Notes: generated by a model from the sequence alone, not told the origin. A stretch of DNA of 5,070 nt from Pseudorhodobacter antarcticus (GCA_945861995.1 CAMAWZ010000190.1:1-5070), one strand, 5' to 3'. Counted from the first letter of the stretch, positions 1 through 5,070 are shown. A program made the numbers and translations.

Positions 1-63
1 GAAATTGCCGAAAAAGGGCAGACGTTTTACTGGCGATTTGATGCTCAGAAAGCGGCGGCTTAG
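1..63 (+). CDS. C-terminal end of an unidentified protein (partial)
   Basis: Frame 1 is open from the window edge and ends at TAG (61-63), giving 20 residues that include GQTFYWRF and finish in an alanine-rich tail. The pattern of a glycine followed by TFYWRF loosely resembles the last strand of histidine-kinase ATPase domains (G-x-TFxxxL), but 20 residues are too few to assign a family. The gene is convergent with the Hint-like gene on the minus strand. The TAG here and the TAA of that gene share bases, so there is no intergenic space and no room for a separate terminator. It is probably a real coding end because the neighbouring gene stops exactly at it. Confidence 0.5.
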   Translation, partial: EIAEKGQTFYWRFDAQKAAA

Positions 64-677
64 GAGCGCAGTCCGCGCAAGCTGGCACCTGCCTCATAGG
101 CAATGATGCAGGCAATCAGTTGCTGCGCCGAGCCAAAGGATAGGCACGGCACGGGGGGTAATCTTTCCTGCGCATATACTGCGCCGCCGCAATCATTTGC
201 TGGGCCGTTTGCAGCCAGCAGCACCCCTGTGCTGCCCACAATCAAGGCGGGGCGCGATAGGGTTAGGCGCAGGCACATCTCGGGCGCAGGGCATTGGGTG
301 ATGCCGCGCCAATGGCGCAGCGCCAAGGCTGGCACAACCACCGCCGCGCTGCCGACCATGCGCTGGGCAAAACTGGATTCGATCAGCAGGCCCTGCCCCT
401 GCCCCACCACCACCGCCAAGCGATTGCCCAAAGCCAAGGGCGGAATGCGCATCCAGCCTTGCGCAGGCGCAGGCGCAATTGCCACAACTGAAACAGGGCC
501 GCCTGCCGTACTGCGAAGGGTGTCACCCGCGCGCAGGCCCTTTGCCGCGCGCATCCCAAAGGGCGTGGCCAGCATAAGGCCACCCGAAACCCCGCCGCCT
601 GTTTCCATTTCGGCCCAACTGTCTTGCGCGCGCATATTGCCTAGCATGACGACACCCCACTCATCCCACGCCGCCAC
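60..677 (-). CDS. Hint-like domain protein (degenerate Hint_2 type)
   Basis: A 205-residue product starting at GTG. Residues 33-67 read LMLATPFGMRAAKGLRAGDT followed by a glycine turn and VSVVAI. This matches the opening of Hint_2 domains (xxTPxGxxxVExLxxGDxVxT). Further on, VVVPALAL (about 112-119) and VGSTGVLLAANGP (about 147-159) fit the order of later Hint_2 strands. The usual Cys at the domain start and the usual His residues are not visible, so autoprocessing looks unlikely. In Rhodobacterales such domains sit in small secreted or hemolysin-type proteins, but no signal peptide is seen here. The start is uncertain: the frame is open for 20 more codons upstream, back to a TAG at 738-740, without an ATG. 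ATG 647 is an alternative, preceded by a GGGGTG. The gene lies 66 nt after the sulfotransferase, probably as the last gene of that operon. Confidence 0.6.
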   Translation of the reverse strand: MAAWDEWGVVMLGNMRAQDSWAEMETGGGVSGGLMLATPFGMRAAKGLRAGDTLRSTAGGPVSVVAIAPAPAQGWMRIPPLALGNRLAVVVGQGQGLLIESSFAQRMVGSAAVVVPALALRHWRGITQCPAPEMCLRLTLSRPALIVGSTGVLLAANGPANDCGGAVYAQERLPPVPCLSFGSAQQLIACIIAYEAGASLRGLRS

Positions 678-743
678 TCTATCTGGCGGGCGCGCAAGAT
701 GCAGGACGCGGATAGGGCAGAATTTGGGCGTTTTGGTCTAATT

Positions 744-1397
744 TTAGGGATCAAAATGATAGTCGAATGCGGCGATATCCGTCGCGCATAGGCGCGCGAT
801 CAGGGCGTCATCTGCATCCGTATAATAGCCGCGCCAATCGCGCACGCGAGCCGATACGTTGTGATGGGGCAAGGGATGCAGGGTAAACCCCAAATGCGCC
901 TCAATCGGGGCAAGGTCGGTTTGCATATGTTCAATCCGCACGAAGGCACTGGCGCGCGCGCGGCCTGCGCTGTCGGTCATATAGGCGCGGGCGGGCCAAG
1001 CCAATTGCGCGGCCTGCGTTGCAGGATCATGCAAAAAGGCGCTGAAATCTGTCGCTTTGGCCAGATGCACGGCGGGGTGATCAAACCCCTGCGTGCGCAG
1101 CCAGTGGTAATAGCTGACCAGTCGATCCCACGGGTTGCGCACAAGGGTAAAGATGAAAAAACTGTCCATCTGATCAGGGGTCAAAACCCCCGACAAATCC
1201 GACAGGGGCGAATGTTTTCGCAAATGTGCGCTGGCAGGATCGCCCTTGATCCGCGCCCGCCGCGCGCGGGCTTTGGGCGTATCGCCCACCAGAATATCAT
1301 CGCGCATCGCCCGCGCTTCCAGCGCCAACGTCAGTGCCGTGCCCCCCGTTTTGGGGATATGCACAAACACATATTTGCGCCCGCGAGAGATGATCAT
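744..1397 (-). CDS. Sulfotransferase family 2 domain protein
   Basis: A 217-residue protein that would transfer a sulfuryl group from PAPS to an unidentified acceptor. The 5'-phosphosulfate-binding loop is clear at residues 12-20 (VHIPKTGGT). The 3'-phosphate-binding segment is at 87-97 (RNPWDRLVSYY). The C-terminal part, HHNVSARVRDWRGYYTD (178-194) and then DIAAFDYHFD, is typical of bacterial family 2 sulfotransferases, and the length is normal for the family. There is no signal peptide or membrane segment, so it is probably cytosolic. The acceptor could be a surface glycan, a lipid or a small metabolite; nothing in the window indicates which. The ATG at 1397 puts the binding loop at the expected distance from the N-terminus. 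It lies 17 nt after the dehydrogenase stop and has no convincing Shine-Dalgarno sequence, so translation may depend on the upstream gene. Confidence 0.9.
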   Translation of the reverse strand: MIISRGRKYVFVHIPKTGGTALTLALEARAMRDDILVGDTPKARARRARIKGDPASAHLRKHSPLSDLSGVLTPDQMDSFFIFTLVRNPWDRLVSYYHWLRTQGFDHPAVHLAKATDFSAFLHDPATQAAQLAWPARAYMTDSAGRARASAFVRIEHMQTDLAPIEAHLGFTLHPLPHHNVSARVRDWRGYYTDADDALIARLCATDIAAFDYHFDP

Positions 1398-1414
1398 CGC
1401 AAAATCTTGGACAT

Positions 1415-2365
1415 TTATACAGTATTGGGCGGGGTGCGCCCCTGAAAAAACGCCGTCAGATTATCCAGCGCCATCATCCCCATCGCCGCGCGCACGGCCA
1501 GCACTGCCGTACCCAGATGCGGCAACAGCGTGACGTTTTGCATGCCCAGCAAGGCAGGGGTGATCTGCGGTTCGGCCTCATATACATCCAGCCCTGCGCC
1601 TGCGATTTGGCCGCGCGCAAGCGCCTGCGCCAGCGCGCCCTCATCCACCACATCCCCGCGCGAGATGTTGATGAAAATGCCTGTGCGGCGCATATGGGCT
1701 AAAGCATCAGCGCCGATCAAATGATGCGAATGCGCCCCGCCCGAGACGGCGATGACAACAAAATCAGCCGCCATCGCGGTGGGCAGATCGACGGCGCGGG
1801 CCGAAAAGTCCAACGATTTGGCGCTGCGGTTGAAATAGCGCACATCCATGCCAAAGCCAAAATGGCAGCGCCGTGCAATGGCCTGCCCAATGCGCCCCAT
1901 GCCGATGATACCCACCGATTGCCCAGACACAGGCAGGCCCAGCATTTGCGTGGGCGACCAGCCATGCCAATCGCCGCTTCGCAAAACGCGCTCGCCCTCG
2001 CCCGCGCGGCGCGCTGTCATCAGCATCAGGGTAATGGCGATGTCGGCGGTGGCATCGGTTACAGCGCCAGGTGTATTGGTGACGATGATCCCTTTGGCGC
2101 GCGCCGCGCTTGCATCGATATGGTTATATCCCACACCGAAATTGGCCAAAATGCGGGCGCGAGGGCTAGGCACATCGGCAAAGACATCCGCCGAGAATGC
2201 ATCGCCCAGCGTTGGCAGCACGGCATCGAAATCGGCGAGCGCCGCGCGCAGCTCTTGCGCTGATAAAGGGCTGGTCGCCCCGCGTTTCACAGTTTCAAAC
2301 TGCTGGTCTGCGGCATCCAGCACCGATTGCGGCAGCGGGCGGGTGATTAAAAGGCGGGGTTTCAA
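1415..2365 (-). CDS. D-2-hydroxyacid dehydrogenase (glyoxylate/hydroxypyruvate reductase-like)
   Basis: A 316-residue member of the D-isomer-specific 2-hydroxyacid dehydrogenase family, which reduces 2-keto acids such as glyoxylate or hydroxypyruvate with NAD(P)H. The catalytic-domain segment NFGVGYNHID is at 75-84. The Rossmann motif GMGRIG is at 155-160. The catalytic triad is complete: Arg236 (ISRGDVVDE), Glu265 (DVYEAEP) and His283 (LPHLGTA). The Arg-to-Glu spacing of 29 matches that of E. coli SerA. After the second Rossmann strand the sequence is FNRS (178-181), with no acidic residue and with Arg180, which suggests a preference for NADPH; this is inference. The start is TTG at 2363-2365, supported by GGGAGGT eight bases upstream and by the natural N-terminus MKPRLLITRP. 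It overlaps the csaA-like stop by 4 nt. No serine-pathway gene is adjacent, so the substrate stays open. Confidence 0.92.
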   Translation of the reverse strand: MKPRLLITRPLPQSVLDAADQQFETVKRGATSPLSAQELRAALADFDAVLPTLGDAFSADVFADVPSPRARILANFGVGYNHIDASAARAKGIIVTNTPGAVTDATADIAITLMLMTARRAGEGERVLRSGDWHGWSPTQMLGLPVSGQSVGIIGMGRIGQAIARRCHFGFGMDVRYFNRSAKSLDFSARAVDLPTAMAADFVVIAVSGGAHSHHLIGADALAHMRRTGIFINISRGDVVDEGALAQALARGQIAGAGLDVYEAEPQITPALLGMQNVTLLPHLGTAVLAVRAAMGMMALDNLTAFFQGRTPPNTV

Positions 2366-2694
2366 AACAGCTTACCTCCCAGCGGCACGGGCTGATCTGG
2401 GCCAATCAGCACCACTTCGCCGCCAGCGTCTGGTACGCCCAGAACCAGCACTTCGGACATCACCTTGCCGATCTGGCGGGAGGGGAAATTGACCACCGCC
2501 AGCACCTGTTTGCCAACCAACCCTTCGGGGGTGTAATGGGCGGTGATCTGCGCGCTGGATCGTTTTTCGCCAATCTCGCCGCCAAAATCGACCCACAGTT
2601 TGATGGCGGGTTTGCGCGCCTGCGGAAAAGGTTCGGCGCGGGTGATACGGCCCACGCGGATATCGACAGCGGCAAAGTCATCATAGGTGATCAT
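2362..2694 (-). CDS. csaA: CsaA-like tRNA-binding domain protein
   Basis: A 110-residue protein that consists essentially of one tRNA-binding OB-fold domain, the type found in CsaA, Trbp111 and the C-terminus of methionyl-tRNA synthetase. Family-typical stretches are FAAVDIRVGRI (7-17), ARKPAIKLWVDFG (26-38), EKRSSAQIT (43-51), KQVLAVVNFPSRQIGK (62-77), SEVLVLG (80-86) and the ending GPDQPVPLGGK. In Bacillus subtilis CsaA has been described as a tRNA-binding protein with chaperone activity in protein export; the role here is inferred by family only. The length equals the usual CsaA length. The ATG at 2694 has a strong AAGGAG (2703-2708) eight bases upstream, inside the end of proC. Its ATG overlaps the proC stop by 4 nt (ATGA), and its TGA overlaps the next gene's TTG, so the three genes are probably translationally coupled. 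Confidence 0.93.
   Translation of the reverse strand: MITYDDFAAVDIRVGRITRAEPFPQARKPAIKLWVDFGGEIGEKRSSAQITAHYTPEGLVGKQVLAVVNFPSRQIGKVMSEVLVLGVPDAGGEVVLIGPDQPVPLGGKLF
2374..2380 (-). promoter_or_regulatory. Shine-Dalgarno sequence that fixes the TTG start of the dehydrogenase
   Basis: GGGAGGT on the minus strand lies eight bases before TTG 2365, inside the last codons of the csaA-like gene. Its strength and spacing support the unusual TTG start, and the TTGA overlap suggests coupled translation. Confidence 0.75.
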
Positions 2695-3503
2695 TGCGAC
2701 AACTCCTTGCCACGCGCGGCGGCGGCGGCGACGGCGCGGGACATAAGGGGGGCAAGGCCCGCGCCTTCGTCCATCAAATGCGCCAGCGCCGCCGCCGTTG
2801 TCCCGCCGGGCGAGGTGACGTTTATTCGCAATTGGGCGGCAGGGTCGGGTGACTGATGCGCAAGTTCCCCCGCGCCGCACACTGTGGCGCGCGCCAGCTG
2901 CATGGCAACGTCGGCAGACAGCCCCTGCGCCACCCCCGCTTGTGCCAGCGCCTCGATCATATAGAAAACATAGGCGGGGCCAGAGCCTGACACGGCGGTC
3001 ACAGCGTCCATCTGATGCTCGCCGTCCAAGGCAACAACCTGCCCGACGGCACGCATCAGCGCGGTGGCCAAAGCCATATCGCCCGCGCTGGCCGCTGCAT
3101 TGCCGCACAGGCCCGTAATGCCGCGCCCCACCATAGCGGGGGTGTTGGGCATCGCGCGCACAATGGGGGTGCGCGCGCCAAGTGCGGCCTCGAATGTGGC
3201 AATGGCCGTGCCTGCTTCGATGGAAATAAACAAGGTCGCGCACTTGCCCAGCGCCTGCAAGGCAGGCAGCGCCGCCCCCATCATCTGCGGCTTTACGGCC
3301 AACAGCGCGACGGCGGGGCTTGGAGGCAGACCTTGGTTCAGATGCACACCGATGCCGCGCAGCCAACTCGATGGGTTTGGCTCTAGCACCCAAACAGATG
3401 CTGCGGGAATGCCCGCCTCAAGCCACCCTGCCAGCAAGGCAGACCCCATTTTGCCACAGCCCAGCAGCACCAAACCGTTTTGCGATACCCGTTCAAGCGC
3501 CAT
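2691..3503 (-). CDS. proC: Pyrroline-5-carboxylate reductase ProC
   Basis: A 270-residue enzyme for the last step of proline synthesis: NAD(P)H reduces 1-pyrroline-5-carboxylate to L-proline in the cytosol. The Rossmann motif GCGKMG is at 15-20, the AVKPQ segment at 69-73 and RAMPNTPAMVGRGITG at 116-131. The C-terminal dimerisation domain carries the ProC signature: AVSGSGPAYVFYMIEAL at 170-186 and RINVTSPGGTTAAAL at 226-240. The length is normal. ATG 3503 was chosen because the glycine motif then lies at the expected distance, and AGGGA (3509-3513) lies five bases upstream. An in-frame ATG at 3536 would add 11 residues that fall wholly in a tandem repeat, so it is less likely. The gene is downstream of the YbjN gene and leads a tightly packed cluster through its ATGA overlap with the csaA-like gene. 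Confidence 0.97.
   Translation of the reverse strand: MALERVSQNGLVLLGCGKMGSALLAGWLEAGIPAASVWVLEPNPSSWLRGIGVHLNQGLPPSPAVALLAVKPQMMGAALPALQALGKCATLFISIEAGTAIATFEAALGARTPIVRAMPNTPAMVGRGITGLCGNAAASAGDMALATALMRAVGQVVALDGEHQMDAVTAVSGSGPAYVFYMIEALAQAGVAQGLSADVAMQLARATVCGAGELAHQSPDPAAQLRINVTSPGGTTAAALAHLMDEGAGLAPLMSRAVAAAAARGKELSQ
2703..2708 (-). promoter_or_regulatory. Shine-Dalgarno sequence of the csaA-like gene
   Basis: AAGGAG on the minus strand lies eight bases before ATG 2694, within the 3' end of proC. It decides the start and excludes the longer minus-strand frame that reads antiphase through proC. Confidence 0.75.
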
Positions 3504-3584
3504 GTTATTCCCTGTTTTGCGGCAGGCCATCGCCATGCGCGCGTGTTATTCCCTGTTTTGCGGCAGGCTATCGCCATGCACGCG
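3503..3584. repeat. Two-copy 41-bp tandem repeat with a decayed third copy, proC leader
   Basis: Copy 1 is 3503-3543 and copy 2 is 3544-3584. They differ at only two positions (C/T in the GGCAGG(C/T) context and G/A near the end). A third, degenerate copy follows at about 3585-3609, where CCCGTTTTGAGGCAGGCTA resembles the core CCTGTTTTGCGGCAGGCTA with a spacing of 37 instead of 41. On the minus strand each good copy carries CAGGGAATAACA, and in copy 1 this is the ribosome-binding region directly in front of the proC ATG. Each copy also carries an ATG. The array fills about half of the gap between the YbjN gene and proC. Confidence 0.9.
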
Positions 3585-3587
3585 GGC

Positions 3588-3624
3588 CCCCGTTTTGAGG
3601 CAGGCTAAAGCGTTACGAACGGGG
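3588..3624. other. Inverted repeat upstream of the proC leader repeats
   Basis: CCCCGTT (3588-3594) and AACGGGG (3618-3624) form a perfect 7-bp stem with a 23-nt loop. It spans the decayed third repeat copy and lies about 85 nt upstream of the proC start. It could form an RNA hairpin in a YbjN-proC read-through transcript, but there is no U-tract to make it a terminator. The long loop makes it a modest candidate. Confidence 0.35.
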
Positions 3625-3654
3625 ATTCAACAGATGAGAAAGACTGCCGGCCGC

Positions 3655-4158
3655 TTATGCGTGGCCATAGGCTTCGGCCATCGCAACACCCATGGCAGAG
3701 GCGGGGGTTTTATCGGCCCAAGCGACCAGTTGGAACGCAGGGTAAAAGCGTTCCGCTGCAATGACCGCGCTTGTGATCAGCGCGTCAATCTGCTGCGCCC
3801 CAGCGAGCTGCCCACCCGCAAGGCACAGACCATAGCGCCAGACCATCAGCTTTTGCTCGGCCCAATAGGTGAAAGCCCCCGTCCAAACCAGATCGTTGCA
3901 GCGGTTGATCACATCGTAAATCTCGCCCATACGGCCCGCGGGCGGTTCCATTTCAAAGGTGCAAATCAGCCGCAGGGTTTCGTCCTGATCTGACCAAGCC
4001 AAGGTAATGGAATAGGTGCGCCACTGACCTTCGACCGCCATGGCGATTTGATCATCCGTCACGCGGTCGAATTCCCAAGCATGGCTGGCTGCCAAATGTT
4101 CCACAAGATCAATGGGATGCAGATCATCGACGTCATAGATCTGATCGATAAGCGACAT
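3655..4158 (-). CDS. YbjN domain-containing protein
   Basis: A 167-residue soluble protein that resembles the alphaproteobacterial YbjN-domain family (type III secretion chaperone-like fold). Stretches I recognise are DDLHPIDLVE (11-20), DDQIAMAVEGQWRTY (35-49), LRLICTFEM (62-70), WTGAFTYWAEQ (92-102), MVWRYGL (105-111) and the ending AMAEAYG. E. coli YbjN has been linked to stress and motility regulation; the molecular function in this group is unknown. The chosen ATG gives MSLIDQIYDV, which fits the family N-terminus, with GGGG six bases upstream. Alternatives are ATG 4170 or 4173 and TTG 4191, the last with AGGAG (4202-4206) ten bases upstream; these would add 4 to 11 residues. It lies 151 nt upstream of proC in the same direction, an arrangement I remember from many Rhodobacterales, and may be co-transcribed with it. 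Confidence 0.88.
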   Translation of the reverse strand: MSLIDQIYDVDDLHPIDLVEHLAASHAWEFDRVTDDQIAMAVEGQWRTYSITLAWSDQDETLRLICTFEMEPPAGRMGEIYDVINRCNDLVWTGAFTYWAEQKLMVWRYGLCLAGGQLAGAQQIDALITSAVIAAERFYPAFQLVAWADKTPASAMGVAMAEAYGHA

Positions 4159-4251
4159 ATCTAACCCCATCATAAGGCGGTTAACTGGCAAACTGCCCCA
4201 ACTCCTGCTATGAAACGCAACCCACTGCGGGCGCGCACATTGCCTGTACTA

Positions 4252-4283
4252 GATATAGTGTAGGATGCGGGAAAGACTGTAAA
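4252..4283 (-). promoter_or_regulatory. Weak promoter candidate for the YbjN-proC cluster
   Basis: On the minus strand TTTACA (4278-4283, five of six matches to the -35 consensus) is followed by an AT-rich block containing TACACT, CTATAT and TATATC (4252-4262). Spacing is not ideal: 15 nt to TACACT and 19-20 nt to CTATAT or TATATC. The block also holds the short inverted repeat ACTA-TATC-TAGT. It lies about 95 nt upstream of the YbjN start and is the best promoter-like site in this gap, but the call is weak. Confidence 0.25.
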
Positions 4284-4304
4284 GGGGAATTTTGGTTATT
4301 CTTC

Positions 4305-4313
4305 TGTGGATAA
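4305..4313 (-). promoter_or_regulatory. Perfect DnaA-box 9-mer
   Basis: The minus strand reads TTATCCACA, an exact consensus DnaA box. It is single: I see no second good box and no AT-rich unwinding element around it, so an origin is not supported. It could be a regulatory or titration site, or a chance match. Confidence 0.3.
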
Positions 4314-4430
4314 GGGGTGGTGTTGTGGCTCGCCACCAGAGTTTGCACAGTTTGACAACAGAAGCTGCAGCAGAACGATTTTGGGGATATCCCTGTCTAC
4401 TGTGAAAACCGACACCTCGCAACCATTGGA

Positions 4431-4457
4431 AAAGGCCCCCGAAAATCAGGGGCCTTT
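4431..4457 (-). terminator. Rho-independent terminator after the DNA methylase gene
   Basis: A perfect 9-bp inverted repeat, AAAGGCCCC and GGGGCCTTT, is separated by a 9-nt loop. On the minus strand the stem is followed by TTTTCC, a short U-tract, and it starts about 42 nt after the methylase TAG. On the plus strand the stem is followed by TTTAAG, which is less suitable, so the minus direction is favoured. It separates the methylase transcript from the YbjN-proC cluster. Confidence 0.85.
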
Positions 4458-4498
4458 AAGCATCATTGAAGGGTGCATTTAACAGTGTGTTGTGCAGC

Positions 4499-5070
4499 CT
4501 AATCGATGTCGAAATTGCTGATCAGCAGTTCTGCACGGTCGTTGCTGCGGTCGTTCGCCCGCCCAATCGTGTAGCTGGTGGTGACGGGCGTAAGGTGAAA
4601 GGCCTCAAACAGCTCACGGATCTGCGGCACATCGTTGATCGACATGATGAACCGCCCCTGAATGCCCGCCAGCAGCGCCGCCATGTGGGCAAAATCGGCC
4701 CTCTCGAACATCGCGCGGCCGTAGTCATTCTCGCAGCCCCAATACGGCGGATCAAGGTAGAACAGCGTTCCCGCCCCATCATAGCGCGGGATCAGATCAG
4801 CCCAATCAAGGCACTCAATCACCACGCCTGACAGGCGGGTGTGCAGGTCTTCCAGCATCGGCTCCAGCGTGGTCAGGTTGAACCGCGCCCCGCGCTCCTT
4901 GGCCACGCCAAAGTTGCGGCCAGACACTTTGCCACCAAAGGCGGTGCGCTGAAGGTACAAAAACCGCGCTGCCCGTTCCAGATCGGTCAGGGTGTCGGGG
5001 TTGGTTTCGACCAGGCGGTAGAACTCGGCCCGCGTGGTCAGTTGGAACCGCAAAACCGACAGGAACTGCG
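4499..5070 (-). CDS. D12-class N6-adenine DNA methyltransferase (partial, C-terminal part)
   Basis: This is the C-terminal 189 residues of a Dam/D12-class enzyme that methylates adenine N6 in DNA using S-adenosylmethionine. The frame stays open past the right edge; the TTG at 5051-5053 is an internal leucine, because the preceding codons QFLSV continue the same domain. The catalytic motif IV, FYLDPPYWGCENDYG, is present, with DPPY encoded at 4742-4753. The helix TDLERAARFLYLQRTAFGG and the late motifs FIMSINDVPQIRELF and ELLISNFD are typical of phage-type members. The N-terminal SAM-binding loop lies outside the window. Such genes are frequent in prophages and gene transfer regions, and in alphaproteobacteria the usual chromosomal methylase is instead CcrM. 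Specificity is often GATC but cannot be read here. A good terminator follows the stop. Confidence 0.92.
   Translation of the reverse strand, partial: QFLSVLRFQLTTRAEFYRLVETNPDTLTDLERAARFLYLQRTAFGGKVSGRNFGVAKERGARFNLTTLEPMLEDLHTRLSGVVIECLDWADLIPRYDGAGTLFYLDPPYWGCENDYGRAMFERADFAHMAALLAGIQGRFIMSINDVPQIRELFEAFHLTPVTTSYTIGRANDRSNDRAELLISNFDID

Larger units (their letters stand above)
4192..4498. other. Non-coding stretch between the YbjN gene and the DNA methylase
   Basis: About 300 bases without a credible gene. It is less GC-rich than the genes on both sides. It holds the weak promoter candidate, the DnaA-box match, a short hairpin GTGGC-TC-GCCAC (4325-4336), a TTGACA hexamer on the plus strand (4352-4357) with no good -10 partner, the 10-bp palindrome GGGATATCCC (4384-4393) and the terminator at 4431-4457. 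No tRNA or tRNA 3' end is visible. It is the most likely place for a junction between the core operon and a phage-derived segment. Confidence 0.5.

Noticed and set aside
103..741. 212-codon plus-strand frame opposite the Hint-like gene
   Set aside because: Composition is rich in Pro, Arg and Ala without domain motifs. The minus strand shows a recognisable Hint-like pattern and fits the operon direction.
1394..1414. Six-codon mini-ORF MSKILR between the dehydrogenase and the sulfotransferase
   Set aside because: It starts right after the dehydrogenase stop and overlaps the sulfotransferase ATG, which could aid coupling, but it has no ribosome-binding site and is too short to support as a gene.
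2362..3393. 343-codon minus-strand frame covering proC and the csaA-like gene
   Set aside because: Its first two thirds are an arginine- and alanine-rich antiphase reading of proC. Only the last 110 codons, from ATG 2694 with its own Shine-Dalgarno sequence, are a real protein.
3503..3609. CRISPR array
   Set aside because: The units are head-to-tail without spacers, only two are well conserved, and no cas gene is present.
3602..3630. Separate proC promoter, TTGAAT with TAGCCT on the minus strand
   Set aside because: Only the -35 is fair and the -10 matches at about three positions; the region is better described by the repeat array.
3064..3993. 309-codon plus-strand frame across proC, the repeats and the YbjN gene
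   Set aside because: It is antisense to two well-recognised genes, has no family-like motifs and no ribosome-binding site; GC-rich DNA produces such open frames.
4210..4263. 17-codon plus-strand ORF starting MKRNPLRART
   Set aside because: No Shine-Dalgarno sequence, very short, no recognisable family; expected by chance in a 300-bp gap.
4352..4380. Plus-strand TTGACA as a promoter for a small RNA ending at the 4431-4457 hairpin
   Set aside because: The hexamers 17-18 bases downstream (ACGATT, CGATTT) are poor -10 elements, and the hairpin has no U-tract in the plus direction.

Overview
This window looks like a chromosomal segment of an alphaproteobacterium, most likely a Rhodobacterales (Rhodobacteraceae) species. 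The evidence is the GC-rich, GCGC-heavy coding sequence and the gene order YbjN-domain protein, proC, csaA-like tRNA-binding protein, which I remember as typical of that group. No database search was possible, so all family assignments rest on motifs read from the translations.

Layout from left to right. Positions 1-63 hold the last 20 codons of a plus-strand gene of unknown function. Everything else that is coding lies on the minus strand, so transcription of the main block runs right to left: YbjN-domain protein (3655-4158), pyrroline-5-carboxylate reductase ProC (2691-3503), CsaA-like tRNA-binding protein (2362-2694), D-2-hydroxyacid dehydrogenase (1415-2365), family 2 sulfotransferase (744-1397) and a Hint-like domain protein (60-677). 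proC/csaA and csaA/dehydrogenase overlap by 4 nt (ATGA and TTGA junctions), the dehydrogenase and sulfotransferase are 17 nt apart, and the Hint-like gene follows 66 nt later. These five genes are therefore probably one transcription unit. Its stop codon interlocks with that of the convergent plus-strand gene at 60-63.

Between the YbjN gene and proC is a 151-nt leader containing two nearly identical 41-bp tandem repeats plus a decayed third copy. The proximal repeat carries the proC ribosome-binding region.

Positions 4159-4498 are non-coding. They contain a weak promoter candidate for the YbjN gene, one perfect DnaA-box 9-mer, a 10-bp palindrome and a strong intrinsic terminator. Right of this, running off the window, is the C-terminal part of a D12-class DNA adenine methyltransferase with an intact DPPY motif. 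This gene type is common in prophages, so 4192-4498 may be the edge of an integrated element next to the housekeeping block.

The functions are mixed: proline synthesis, tRNA/protein quality control, 2-keto acid reduction and sulfotransfer. I see no evidence that they form one pathway, and no clearly new defence or biosynthetic system is visible. The points most worth following up are the repeat array in the proC leader, the degenerate Hint-like protein and the possible mobile-element boundary.
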